From contig NW_004754928.1 of the NCBI RefSeq assembly GCF_000188695.1, forward strand, positions 330,799 through 366,887: 36,089 nt of DNA, in the 5' to 3' direction. The DNA comes from Salpingoeca rosetta (taxonomy: Eukaryota > Opisthokonta > Choanoflagellata > Craspedida > Salpingoecidae). Shown here piece by piece: positions 1 to 19,037 of this stretch (position 1 is the stretch's first letter; every line of letters starts with the position of its first letter). A program made the translations under genes and the position numbers. Under the pieces are notes generated by a model that worked only from the letters and a program-made list of their open reading frames with translations, did no database searches and was not told the origin of the DNA.

Positions 1-315
1 AAAGCTCTGCTGGTATGTATCCTTCTTCGCACGCACACATGCATCTGACAAGCTTGGTGAGTGTCTTTGACGAAATGAAAAGTTCAATGCTGGTGACGCT
101 GTAACGGGAGAGCGCGTCGTGGCGACTCGAGGGATGAACAAACACAAAATCACCAATCAATGGGTTCAAATCAAACAAATAAAGGAGGGGAACACAGGTC
201 ACATCACTGGCATCAGTCAATCGCGGAAGTGCACACAATACGGGTGGGGAGAGAGCAAGTAACAAGACCATGGTACTGCTATGAACAATCGAACGATTGT
301 GCGCAACACGTGCTG

Positions 316-364
<49 letters not shown>
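316..364. repeat. (CA)n microsatellite
   Basis: An uninterrupted CA dinucleotide run. It lies just beyond the apparent end of the minus-strand gene whose stop codon is at 412, so it would be in that gene's 3' flank. The long His-Thr and Cys-Val frames that cross it are artefacts of the repeat. Bases 1-315 hold no gene I can support. Confidence 0.95.
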
Positions 365-366
<2 letters not shown>

Positions 367-411
367 CGACGTCACTGCATGGTGATCGGCCATCACGTGT
401 GCGTCTGGTGG

Positions 412-1439
412 TCACGGAAACACTCGTTCAACAATGCGGACGGGGCATGTCATCTGGTGGTGCACGTAGTGCAGGAGTTGTGACCTGCAAGTGGTGTGGA
501 AGATGGCGGGATACACATGTGAGGTAATGGCGTGAGTTAAGTTTCGCCCGCGCGATGCGTATGTGCCCGCGTGATGCGTACGCGCACACGTGTTTACTGG
601 AAACACACACACATACACAAACACACACGCGCAAATACGCAAACAAATCCACACCGCTCAAGTACAGACCTGAGGTCCTGGAGTTGCTCGACGAGGGCGT
701 GCTTGAACCAGCACTGGAGGAGGAAGCGCTTGCCACGGCGTGTGCAGGCGAGCCCTTGGAAGCAAGGAGCGGTGATAGTGGATCCAATGGCCGCAAAGCA
801 CTGTCGAGGTGGTGGCGGTGGAGATCGTGTGAGGCAGCGGCAAAGGAGCAAAGCACACCATTTAGGTGCGCCCATCGTGAATCAGAGAGAGAGAGAGAGT
901 GTGTGTGTGTGTGTGTGCGTGTGGGTGAAAAACTTTCTGCACACACAAGTGCACACGCATACACATACGCACATTCCCCCTCGCTCCCCCGATTCCCATG
1001 CATTCTCCCCCACATCCATCTCCTCCTCACTTGCGTACCGCTCTCTCCCACGCCTCGTCTGCAAACTCGATGTCAAACGCCAGCAGGAACATGCCGCCGC
1101 CCGAATACCGCTGGTGGCATCGACACCAATGCAGGTAACAGTCACAATTACAATGAGGAGAGCAGTGGTGTATGCATGTGAGTGGAGATCATGACAACGG
1201 GACGGGGATGGGAGACAACAGGAACGCGATGTACATGTGCACATCAACAAATCTATGTACACGCGTGCGTGTGTGTGTGCGTGTGTGTGTGTGTGCGTGT
1301 GTCTGTATTCCTGAATGCATGTGTGTCCCACGGTGATTGTGAAGCCAGACAAAGAACAGCCGTGCATGCGACGTGCTCACCTCCCAACATGGTGGTTTCG
1401 CTCCCCTTGAACCACCAATGTACATACATGTGTGCAAAG
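412..1439 (-). CDS. Unidentified multi-exon gene, 3' part
   Basis: A minus-strand model built from splice-compatible pieces. The exons in transcription order are about 1439-1381 (weak), 1110-1039, 800-670 and 484-412, where the last ends in TGA. Donors are GTGAGC, GTACGC and GTCTGT, and every acceptor is an AG. The phases join exactly: 0 into the 24-codon exon, 0 into the next, then 2 into the terminal exon. The 24-codon exon reads SGGGMFLLAFDIEFADEAW, and the following exons contain GKRFLLQCWFKHALVEQLQD and HYVHHQMTCPVRIVERVFP. These look like globular protein and use GC-rich third positions. I do not recognise the family. The 5' end is probably lost in the N gap or lies further upstream. 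The intron 1038-801 contains TG and GA runs on the plus strand. The last three exons are moderately supported and the first is speculative. Confidence 0.4.
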
Positions 1440-1501
1440 CTGATCATGTGAGAAGCAAGCTTGACAGGCACAGAACACGCCAGCCGCAGATTGCCACAAA
1501 T

Positions 1502-1502
<1 letters not shown>

Positions 1503-1571
<69 letters not shown>

Positions 1572-2164
1572 NNNNNNNNNNNNNNNNNNNNNNNNNNNNN
1601 NNNNNNNNNNNNNNNNNNNNNNNNNNNNNNNNNNNNNNNNNNNNNNNNNNNNNNNNNNNNNNNNNNNNNNNNNNNNNNNNNNNNNNNNNNNNNNNNNNNN
1701 NNNNNNNNNNNNNNNNNNNNNNNNNNNNNNNNNNNNNNNNNNNNNNNNNNNNNNNNNNNNNNNNNNNNNNNNNNNNNNNNNNNNNNNNNNNNNNNNNNNN
1801 NNNNNNNNNNNNNNNNNNNNNNNNNNNNNNNNNNNNNNNNNNNNNNNNNNNNNNNNNNNNNNNNNNNNNNNNNNNNNNNNNNNNNNNNNNNNNNNNNNNN
1901 NNNNNNNNNNNNNNNNNNNNNNNNNNNNNNNNNNNNNNNNNNNNNNNNNNNNNNNNNNNNNNNNNNNNNNNNNNNNNNNNNNNNNNNNNNNNNNNNNNNN
2001 NNNNNNNNNNNNNNNNNNNNNNNNNNNNNNNNNNNNNNNNNNNNNNNNNNNNNNNNNNNNNNNNNNNNNNNNNNNNNNNNNNNNNNNNNNNNNNNNNNNN
2101 NNNNNNNNNNNNNNNNNNNNNNNNNNNNNNNNNNNNNNNNNNNNNNNNNNNNNNNNNNNACGAC

Positions 2165-2239
<75 letters not shown>
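1503..2239. repeat. (CA)n tracts flanking a sequence gap
   Basis: A pure CA run ends at 1571, where the assembly gap begins. CA resumes at about 2165 and runs to 2239, next to the end of the minus-strand exon. The gap is therefore bounded on both sides by the same microsatellite, so its true length and content are unknown. Confidence 0.95.
1572..2159. other. Assembly gap (588 N)
   Basis: An unbroken run of N. Any reading frame crossing it is meaningless. The left edge is CA repeat and the right edge is the short unique string ACGACGA followed by CA repeat. Confidence 1.
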
Positions 2240-2243
<4 letters not shown>

Positions 2244-2845
2244 TTGATGCCCTTCTTCTTTGATTGGGACATGTGCCTTTGTGGTGCTTCTACTTGTGAG
2301 CGCTGGTTCTTGTCCGTGGTTTGGGGAGAACTGTCTCGATCCGTGCACACGGCATCATCAAAGTGGGCGCCCATGTGCTCCAAATATGTCGCCTGCTCGT
2401 CATCAGACGTGTCGTATGCGCTGCTGTACTCGGTCTCTTGGATGCGTTCAAAGGCGCAGGTGGTGCGCGCGTGTGGTTCAGACTCCAAGCGCATGTTTCG
2501 TTGCAGATACAAAGCAGAACTGTTCGCCTTTGGCCCCAGCTCTGTTGGGGACACGTGTCGCGATGCCTCGCCCACGCGGGCTATTGGCTTGTGCGTGACC
2601 ACAACGACGGGGCTGGCGGTGTTGTTGCGGACACCGTCTGCCGTTGCTCCCGCACTGATGCCGGTTGAGTAGTCTGTGCTCTGGAAGACCACGCTGTTGG
2701 TGGAGGCGTTGGCTTTTGAGCTGCGGCTGTAGGCAGTGGTGGGAATTTGGTGCGAGGGGCTGTTGGGCCCCGACTTGAGTCGTCTGGCAGGCATGGACGC
2801 CACGCCGCCGCTGTGTTCCGGCTTGGCAAAGTTCATGATGATGCT
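2240..2845 (-). CDS. Unidentified disordered protein, main exon
   Basis: The acceptor ...TTGTGCAG opens this exon at 2845, and the first ATG in the open frame is at 2836. From that Met the frame runs 198 residues. It is rich in Ser, Thr, Asn, Ala and Pro, and contains the acidic segment SSAYDTSDDEQATYLEHM and a lysine-rich end SQSKKKGIK. No domain is recognisable. The end is ambiguous: TGA at 2240-2242 lies inside a good donor (CAA|GTGAGTGTGTG) that runs straight into a TG repeat in the sense direction. The exon may therefore be terminal or may splice across the N gap to the exons at 412-1439. A leader exon appears to end at 3111 (AAGCAAG|GTGGGA), with a (TG)n intron between. That leader does not continue the frame, so translation probably starts here. 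Confidence 0.5.
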
Positions 2846-2982
2846 CTGCACAATTGTGCGCGCGCGTGCGTGTGTGTGTATGAGGTATGAGGTAATAGCG
2901 TTCGCGTGCGAGTTGTGGTGAGGTGGACGTGAGCGTGAGATGAGGTGTCAAACAAAACACAGAACTTCATCGCCGTTGAGCG

Positions 2983-2984
<2 letters not shown>

Positions 2985-3063
<79 letters not shown>
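2985..3063. repeat. (CA)n microsatellite in a minus-strand intron
   Basis: CA on the plus strand, so TG in the sense direction of the gene ending at 2240. It sits inside the proposed intron 3110-2846, nearer the donor side. Confidence 0.9.
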
Positions 3064-3066
<3 letters not shown>

Positions 3067-3110
3067 TACACATGCATGTGCAATTCACAAGCACCATCAC
3101 TCCCTCCCAC

Positions 3111-3834
3111 CTTGCTTGGCTGGATGAAAGGATCGTCAGAGCGCAGCAGGCTTCTTGAGCTGCTTCTTGGCTGGTTGGCGAGTTGGTGACTTGCTGCAGG
3201 TGCTCTTGCTTGTTGGCAAGAAGAAGAGGAGAGGCAAATCGCACACACAAGACCGCCCACCGCCGCCTCGCGTTTCCCCTCGCCCCAAGAACAAAGCATC
3301 AAACAACACACAGCAACTCTTCTCCTCCTTCATCGTCGCGTTTGCTTCATTTCGCGTTCGTCCGCCTTTGCCTCAACTGTTCGTTTGCTTCTCGTTGAAA
3401 TTCGCGGCATCTTGGTCGTGGTCCGGATGGGCGAGCGAAGTGCCCGGTTGATACATCGGGGTGACTTTTTCACGTAAAATTATGAGTCTTGTGCTAATTT
3501 GCCATGATTTCGGCTGATGATCGTCGATTGCCCTCGCTCAAGCACATCAGGCCAAGTGGTGCGAACGACGACCCAAGCAAAACCAAAAACAACCAGCCAC
3601 GCTCCCTTGGCTGCCTTGCTCCCATAACCGCCCTTGTGTCAGCGTCTCTGTGTGCTCGTGTTTGTCAGCGACCAAGCTTAAGTGAGTGTATGAAGCCAAG
3701 CAAACAGACAGGAGAAGGCTCTCTCTCTCTCTCTCTCACACACACTCACACACACACACACACTCTCTCTCTGTGGTCAAAGATACCCTGCGCACCCCGC
3801 CTAAACCAAGCTGGGTGGAGCGCAGCCAGCCATC
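3111..3834. promoter_or_regulatory. Leader exon and divergent upstream region
   Basis: From 3111 to about 3420 the minus strand could hold a noncoding leader exon of the 2240-2845 gene. Its donor is AAGCAAG|GTGGGA. From about 3420 to 3834 lies the shared upstream DNA of that gene and the plus-strand SCAF-like gene starting at 3835. It contains a CT-rich run at 3719-3737, a short CA run and a second CT run up to about 3770. No TATA box was identified. The start sites are not visible. Confidence 0.35.
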
Positions 3835-4406
3835 ATGCCAAAGACGCCCATCCCAGCCTTTGAAGCAGAGGTGTGTGCGTTCTGCCCGTGCTGTGTTTGT
3901 TTGTGTTGCTGTAATTGTGTCTCGTGGATAGTGGAGGGCTGTGTGAAAGGTTGCTGCGCTGCCGTTGTTCATACCACACACACCTTCTCTCACGCTTATA
4001 TGCTTCTCTTCTTTTCCGTGCAGCTTGCTTCTCTCAAGGCACCCGTGTCGCAAGACAAGATTCGCACCTTGACCAAACTTGCACTCACCGACTACTTCAA
4101 GGTAAGCACAGGACAGCTCACCAAGCCTGCTCTTGTCGCGACGACCCGTCATCGCTTTGTTCGTGGCTTTGTTCGTGTCTTTGTCAAGCCTTGCCCTCTT
4201 TTGACACTCCTTCTCCTACTCACCCACCCACCACGTCTTCCTTATCTCTTCTCTTGTTTCGCGTTGACAGTACTTCAAGTTTGTGGTGTTCCACATTGAG
4301 CGGTCCATCTCCAAGGCTCGCTCCGATCTCAAAGTGCCTCTGCTCTATGTCATCGACTCCATCATCAACAACTCTCGGCACAAGGTGTGTGTGTGGGGGA
4401 GTGGGG

Positions 4407-4474
<68 letters not shown>

Positions 4475-5751
4475 GGAGGGTGTATGTAATTTGCGTGTGA
4501 AGGTTCTTGTGCGCATTTGCGTGTGTTTCAGCTTCCCGCGTGTATTTCCGTCATCGTGTTGCGTTCACACACAGCTCCCCCCTCTGCTGCGACTCGCGCT
4601 GTGCAATGTGTCCATCAACGCTCATGTATGACAGTATGGAGACGAGGACGTGTATGCGCCTCGATTCGGAAAGGCCATCAAGCCAACCTTCCAGCATCTC
4701 TTCAAGTGCAGCTCCGCAGATCAGGTGTGTTGATCGCTGCGACCTGCCTTACACGTCTGCTGAAGTGTGCGCTTGTGCGCCTTGTTTGTGTGTGCGCTTG
4801 TGTGCTCGTGTACATGTTCGCCTTGTTTGTGGGTGTGCGTGTGCTTGTATGTGCGTGTGGGTGTGCGTGTGCTTGTGCGCGTGCCTGTGCCGTTCTGCTG
4901 GTGACAGCAGCCTTGCGTTGTGTGTTGCGTGTTGCACCTCCTTTCGCCAGCCACTGACTCAGTGTCCTGCTTGCTTCCCCCCCCCCCCAAAAAAAAACTC
5001 ACACGCACAACGCTGCTGTTCCCCCCCCCCCCATAGAAACGCGTGATGCAAGTGCTGAAACTGTGGAAGAAGAACAACGTCTATTCAGAGGAGGTGAGCA
5101 CTTTAGCATCATCTTTTGTGGCCGCCTTCAGCACTGCATGCAAATGCTCAATTCTTCTGCCGTGCACTGAGCATGGCCGCCGTCGTCATTTCTTCCCTCC
5201 AACCAAGCACTCGCGTCTAGACACAATCCACATCGTGCCTTTCCCCTCACCCTGCTTCAACCCCTTTTCCACCATCCCCCCCCCCTGTCCATGACTTGCG
5301 CGTGCCCCTACCATCGGTCGTCTCGCCTCTCACCTCTGTCTCGTTGTGCCTCCCCCCCCCCCGCTTCCATCAGCTGATTGATTCGCTGGTTCCGCCCGCG
5401 CTGCGCGAGGATTTTGCCCCCAAACCCGCCGCGAAACCAGACACACAGGGACACCCAGATCCCATTGAGGTTAGTTTGCATGTTGTGTTCGTTGTTTGTG
5501 TTAATGTGCTCTTTTTGTATTTGTCGTTTGTATGCGCTGTGTGTGAGAAAGAGAGAAAGGGAGAGATGGAGAGCTTGGCGGGAATGGGAGAGAGCGTTAT
5601 CGCTTCTCCGCGCGCCTTGTCGTCTCCACGTGCCGGCTCCCTTGCCCCTCTGTCTCTCTTTCTGTGCATTGTTCAGAGCCACATGCCACGGTATTTCGCC
5701 GAATTAACGCGAATCTTCCTTTCCTCCCTCACAACACGCACATCCACACAT

Positions 5752-5829
<78 letters not shown>

Positions 5830-7353
5830 TCCCTCTCTTTCTATTTCTTTGTTGTTGCTGTTTGACTCCACCACAGAGCATCTTGAACAGCTTTGCGTAC
5901 GATGATGAGGACGATTCTGCTGGTGGTGCTCGCACAACGCCGCCACCTGCGCAAACATCAGCTGCACCAGCGGAACAGCAGCAGCCGCAATCACACACAC
6001 AGCCGCCTGCGCAGGGCGAGACACCATCGTCAGCAGCGCCCACCAATGCATCTGCTGATGCAAATGCTCTTGGTTCGTTGGCGGCCTTGTTTGGCCAGGG
6101 AGGTGGCGGAGTGTCGGAGTCTGATATCCTTGCCCAGCTGTCTGCCATTGTAAATGAAGGCGATGAAAGCACCACCCCGCGTCCATCGAGTGAGCAACAA
6201 CAAGCTGCACCACCGCAGCGCGTGCAAGACCCGCGCGCCGCGCTCTTGGGTCAGGCTGCGCAGCCACCAGCCACCACCACCACCACCACCCACACCCCTC
6301 CACCCGCACCGCAGCAGCAACAGACATACGACCAACACAGCCACACCCTGCACGCGCTACAGCAACAGCAGCAGCGGCAGCAGCAGCAGCACCAGGCTAA
6401 CAGTGTGCTTGGTGCGCCGCCACCCAAGGCCGACATGTCGCCCGAGGAGATTCTGCGACAGATGCCGCCCGCCGCTAACGAATGCCCCGAGGGCTGCATT
6501 CGACGTAGGTCAAAAAGAAAAGACACCACCACGTCCGTTGTGGACGTGCGTGTGTGTGTGTGTGTGTGTGTGCGTGCGTGTGTGTGTGTGTGTGTGTGTG
6601 TGCGTGTGGAAAAGGGGGGGGGGTTGCGAGTCGCATCGCATCAGAGTTGATCTGCCATTTTGTATTTGGCCCTGTCCAAAGCGAACAGTGTAGCTGTGCA
6701 GCCAGCGTTTGCGTGGTTCTTTGCTGTCATGTCACTCACTTGCTCTCTTGTGTACCTTCCTGTCTGTGTTTTGTTTTTTGCTTCTGTGTGTGTGTTTGCA
6801 TGTGTGTGTGTGTGTGTTTCTAGTGGCGAGCTCGACGCTGTGGATTGGCAGTCTGCCGTCTGACATCACCAAGGAGCAAGTGCTGCGCCTCGTCCGCGAC
6901 TACGGTGTCCTCAAGCCGGGCCACATCAAGGTGCGTCTGCAGCCATGCTTTACACCACGCACACACACGCACATACGCACACGCACGCTTGGTTGCACCT
7001 GCTGTTTGTGTGCAGTCGCTCTTTCGACGTGCTTTTACCTTGCGCACAGACCATCGGCTCACAAACGACCCGTTTCCCCTTGTCGTCTTGCTGCTCCTCG
7101 ACTGTGCATCTCCAACACCCGACCCGAAATGAACAACGAATCGGCTGTGTGGTTGTGTGACTGTGTGGCGTTCCCATTGCATCACACACAACCCTGTCAC
7201 GTGGCACACCTTGCATTCTGAAACCCGTAACGCAACGCAACGCAACGCCGTGAACAACCCGACACGTTGCGCTTGTTCGACATTGGCGCGCGTTCCCACC
7301 GCATCACAAAACGCAACGCACCACCCGTCGCGCACTACGACACAATTACATCA

Positions 7354-7393
<40 letters not shown>

Positions 7394-7424
7394 CACAACC
7401 ATACGGCACGCACACACACCACAA

Positions 7425-7496
<72 letters not shown>

Positions 7497-9451
7497 CACC
7501 ACCATACACGACACACACAGGTTGATCCTGCGAAGCACCAAGCGTTTGTGATTTTGAGCTCGCACCAGGCGACGGGGGCGGCGCACAATGCGCTCAACAA
7601 CACGGAGGCGTTTGGCCGCACCATCCAGGTCCTTTGCTCGCGTGTGCTCGCCCTGCCCATGCTTCTGCCTGCACTGTCCTGCCTGCCATTGCCTTTGGTT
7701 GTCTCCCCTCGCCTGCGCTATGAACGAAAAGTTGGTCCTTGCATTGAAAGTCGAGAACACAACAAGCTCGTTGCCCCCTCCTCTCTCCCATGTTATCTTT
7801 ACTGCCTCTTGTTTGACGCGAGCGACAGCCAACACACGAGACGCACGAGACACACACGCGCGCGTTCGAACGAACACCACGCACACTCATGCACGCGTGT
7901 CAAGCGCACATTGAAAGCACGTTCACCCGCCTCACCCAATTGTGCTGTGTTCATTTTGGTTGTGTCGTGTTCAAATTGGTGGTGAATGTGTTTTGTTTTG
8001 TTTTGTGTGACCCGCATGGTCACTGTTGTTGTCGGTTTGTGTTTGTGTTGTGGTGTGATTGATGTTGTCCCGTTAAACCCTTGTGTGCGATCTTCCTCGT
8101 GTCTCTTCCTCTTCCCCTCCCTTCCCTTCCACTCTTTCTGTCTGCATCTGTCTCCTCTTGCTTCCCCCAACAGACAAACTTTGCGCGCGGGTTCCGGCAG
8201 CGCAACAACATTGGCTGGGATGTGCAAACAGGCTATTCCTTCCTGCCCCTCGGCGATGTGGAGCCCACCGACCTCCGCGGCTACACCCAGGGCTGTGTTG
8301 TCGACCGCGCCACCTGCCCCGCACACCTCCTCCAGGACCTTGACCGCTTCCCGCACGTCCACTTCCGCACGCAGCCGGACCTCCTTCAGCTTGCCTATGG
8401 CGACCGCGCCCCCCGCGGCCTGCGCCCGGGCCACGTTGCCCCCGCCCTTCGCCAGCCGGGCGAGGACGCCGACGGCCTTCCACGCCTCGTCTGGGAGGAC
8501 CGCGATCTCCGCGACGCGCGCCCACGCCGCCGCTCACGCTCGCCCCCACCGCGCAGAGGCTACGACAGGCGGGACCGCAGTCATCGCGGTGATCGCGGTG
8601 ATCGTGGTGATCGCGGTGATCGCGGTGACCGTGAGCGAGGAGCACCACCCCACCGCCCGTTTGGCCGCGGTGGGCGGCGCCACGAGGACGACGAGGACCT
8701 GGATGACGTGTTTGCCATCCGCAACAAGGGCCGCACGCGCGCCAGCAGCATGAGCCCGGACCGCCGTGATGGCAGTGGCAGTGGGCGACGTGACGGCGAT
8801 GATGGCGGTGTACGCCGCAGGTCCCGCTCACGCTCACGCTCGCCGATTCGCAGCCGGGATGTTGGGCACGCCAACGGCCACGCGCCAGCTGCTGCTGCTG
8901 CTGCTACTGGTCGGCATCCTCAGCCTCAGCCGCAGCAGCACCAGCAGCAGCATCAACCACAACCGGACAATGTCCATCCTGAGCGCGCAGCCCAGGTGCC
9001 GTCGGCTGTTGCTCCAGGTATGGCACGCCCCTCTCCGCCACACCGCCCACCACACCCGCACCACCCACAGCAGCACAGGCCGCCACACATGCCGCCAGCA
9101 CCCCACATGCGTCCGCCCATGCCGCCGCCACCGCATCGGCCAGGGATGCGACCGGAGCATCCTCGCATGATGCGCCCGCCGTTCCCGCCACACCCATACA
9201 CGCAGGCACAGGCGCACGCGCACGCACAGCAGGCGCCAAAGCCCGGGGGTGTGCTCCCCACTTCCGCTCCCGCACCGGCCCCACACCGGCCACCCCCTCC
9301 GCACGCCAACAGGCAGCAGCCACCGCAGCAGCAGCAGCAGCAGCCACGCAAGAGCCGGTGGGGTCAGCCAACGCAGCCGCCACAACAGCAGCACAGACAC
9401 GATGCCCCACTGCTCACCCCGCCCGTTCAGAACTGGGTTGCGCAGCAATAA
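3835..9451 (+). CDS. SCAF4/SCAF8-like CTD-interacting splicing factor
   Basis: Ten exons give a 863-residue protein: 3835-3870, 4024-4101, 4271-4384, 4635-4724, 5037-5093, 5374-5469, 5877-6504, 6824-6930, 7521-7628 and 8174-9451 (TAA). All junctions are GT-AG and in phase. The family binds the phosphorylated C-terminal domain of RNA polymerase II and links elongation, splicing and 3'-end formation in the nucleus. Residues 1 to about 135 form a CID: KVPLLYVIDSIINNSRHK, then YGDEDVYAPRFGKAI and LKLWKKNNVYSEE match SCAF8 motif by motif. Residues about 368-440 form an RRM, with RNP2 as LWIGSL and RNP1 as KHQAFVIL. The linker between them is Gln/Pro/Ala-rich. After the RRM comes NNIGWDVQTGYSFLPLGDV, the position of the SCAF8 post-RRM segment. 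An RS/DR-rich stretch (about 555-663) and a Pro/Gln/His tail follow. The first six exons are short and phase 0. The gene is intact. SCAF4 and SCAF8 cannot be told apart here. Confidence 0.9.
4409..4475. repeat. (GTT)n in intron 3 of the SCAF-like gene
   Basis: About 22 GTT units begin 24 bases after the donor GTGTGTGTGTGG. They lie wholly inside intron 4385-4634 and encode nothing. Confidence 0.9.
5753..5827. repeat. (CA)n before the exon 7 acceptor
   Basis: A CA run in intron 5470-5876 of the SCAF-like gene. It is followed by a pyrimidine-rich stretch and the acceptor CCACCACAG at 5876. The sense strand carries CA, on the acceptor side. Confidence 0.9.
6548..6604. repeat. (TG)n after the exon 7 donor
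   Basis: TG-rich run with a few CG interruptions, 44 bases after the donor at 6505, in intron 6505-6823. A second TG run lies next to the acceptor TTTCTAG. Confidence 0.85.
7360..7494. repeat. Two (CA)n blocks before the exon 9 acceptor
   Basis: CA blocks at about 7360-7391 and 7431-7494 are separated by mixed ACGGCACGC-type sequence. They end 26 bases before the acceptor CACACACAG of exon 9 of the SCAF-like gene. Confidence 0.85.
8583..8635 (+). repeat. 9-bp coding repeat, Gly-Asp-Arg
   Basis: About six units of CGCGGTGAT/CGTGGTGAT lie in the last exon of the SCAF-like gene. They encode tandem R-G-D/G-D-R units inside the arginine-rich region. Synonymous C/T changes at the Arg codon show the units have begun to diverge. 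Confidence 0.85.
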
Positions 9452-9461
9452 TATCCAACCC

Positions 9462-9528
<67 letters not shown>

Positions 9529-9976
9529 TTCGTTGTGTTCCGTTTCCTTTAGATGGCGCAAACTACTTGACCCGCTTTTTGTTGTCCGCATTGCCGTCGT
9601 GTGTTGATTCTAGATCAGCAAGCGACTGATGATTGTTGTTCGTCGATATCCGTCGTTTATTTAAGCTCACTCTCTGCAGGTGCAAAGCACGCCCCCTCCC
9701 CTCCTTCTTTCTCCCTTTGTTCCCTTGTTGTTGCTCCCCCTTCCTTCCACCGCCTGTCACTTTCCCGCACGCGTCCTGTTCCTCGTCCGCCGTTGCTGCC
9801 GCCACACCAGCCGCCTCTCTGTCGCTGCAGTCCTGGCGACACCCGTCACCGGGACGCACGCGCCGCTGTCATCCCTCACCACCATCAGCGTCGCCAACAG
9901 CATCAGAAACGGCAGCACCAGTGGCGTGAGTGTCTGCTGTCGCCACCGCCACCGCAAGCATGACGGCACGCCTTTG
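9452..9976. other. Convergent intergenic region
   Basis: This is the space between the stop codons of the plus-strand SCAF-like gene and the minus-strand ELP6 gene. It contains a (TG)n run at about 9465-9522. TTTATT at 9656-9661 reads AATAAA on the minus strand, 316 bases past the ELP6 stop and a possible polyadenylation signal for it. No further gene was seen. Confidence 0.6.
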
Positions 9977-12106
<2,130 letters not shown>

Positions 12107-12671
12107 TGTGCTGTTGCCCGCTCACGGCCAGTTGTAGATTATTAACTGAAGTCATTGACAAATCCTCCCAACTTGACTCGTCCAACACAACGCTGCTCAC
12201 TCCTTCATCTTTGATTCCGCACCAACAAAGCAAGAGCTGAACCTCAAGCACACACACACACACATACACACGCACGCATACACAACACGCACTGGCTTGC
12301 AGGATGGCGTCCATTCCACAGGAGTTCGTGTTGGCTGGTGGTGCAGGTTCAACACCACAGGATAAGGGAGACAAGGGAGCGGCGATTTGTGCGCGGCGAC
12401 AATCGCAGAACAACGGCAACAACATCGACCTCCAAGATACGAATCACACGGAGAAGGACAAAGGCAACCAAACATACAAGATTGACCGTGAAGTCCTTAC
12501 ACGGCAGTCAAAAGGGGGGTACCAGCAGCAACACCAACACGTGAAACCACAGAACACCACACCAGCAACCACAGAACCAGCACCAGGGCCAGCAGTACGA
12601 CCAGTACCCTCACGATCAGCGCCAGCAGCACCAACGCCAGCAGCACCAACGCAAGCAGCACCAACGCCAGC
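12107..12671. promoter_or_regulatory. Divergent upstream region, ELP6 / EF-hand gene
   Basis: 565 bases separate two start codons facing outward, so a shared or overlapping promoter is likely. AACACGCACTGGCTTGCAG at 12285-12303 resembles an acceptor and may end a leader intron of the plus-strand gene. Just before the 12672 ATG are three tandem units of about 15 bp, AGCAGCACCAACGCC. The frame of the EF-hand gene stays open upstream to a TGA at 12489 but has no ATG. Confidence 0.5.
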
Positions 12672-15184
<2,513 letters not shown>

Positions 15185-15240
15185 CACCACATGTGGAGGG
15201 GAGGGAGGGAGGGGAGTTGTGTGTGGTGGGGGAGGTTGTT

Positions 15241-15326
<86 letters not shown>

Positions 15327-15561
15327 ATGAACTTGATTTCTTTCGATATGTTCAGTTGTCCTACTCAATGTACAATGCAATAAACACATGCAAACAGCAC
15401 GCAGTCAAGCAGGAGAACGACACGGCGCTGCACAATCGACAGTCAACTTCCTTGAACACACACACACACGCACACACACGCACAGAAACACACACACACA
15501 CGCACACACACACACACGCACACACACACACACGCACACACAGTTGCTCCATATCGCTTTC
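15185..15561. terminator. 3' flank with AATAAA and TG/CA tracts
   Basis: AATAAA at 15379-15384 is a probable polyadenylation signal of the plus-strand EF-hand gene, 195 bases after its stop. A (TG)n run at 15239-15325 would lie in the 3' UTR. A CACACACG-rich run at about 15459-15542 lies between this gene and the convergent AAA ATPase gene. Confidence 0.6.
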
Positions 15562-18495
<2,934 letters not shown>

Positions 18496-18957
18496 CGGGA
18501 AAATTCAAGCTGTGGTGGATGGAACAAACGGCTGTTGTGGCTGTGATGACCGCGTTCCCTCGTTGTGTGCGGTGGTGGTGGTGATGGCGTAGCACTGCAT
18601 GCTGCTTCTCCTGCGCGGTCTCACCGCGACGATGCGTCTCTCAAGATGGCACGTGGTCACCTGATGTGCTGTCGTGACTGGTGTGCTATGGGCCTTTGTT
18701 CTCCACAAACGGTCGACAAGGCGTGATGACGTTTCGCGGACTTCATGTAACGGTCAGTGCAGCGGTGGTCTTGAGGTCTCAGGACATCACAGCAAGCACT
18801 TGCGTGGCCTTGCTGTTGCTCTCTCTGTGATGTCATTCGTGTTCTCTTGTTCTCTGTTGCATGACATGCACACCACCTCCTCGGGCACACCGGCCCAGCA
18901 CCGGACACACTCGCATACAATGCGAGACAATGGCGCGAAATATTATTACTGTGCTTG

Positions 18958-19037
<80 letters not shown>

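Noticed and set aside
160..483. Long His-Thr or Cys-Val frames over TG/CA tracts throughout the window
   Set aside because: They are translations of dinucleotide repeats and have no coding-like flanks or homology.
1253..2672. Frames of 260-400 codons spanning 1572-2159
   Set aside because: They run through 588 unknown bases, so the frame is not real.
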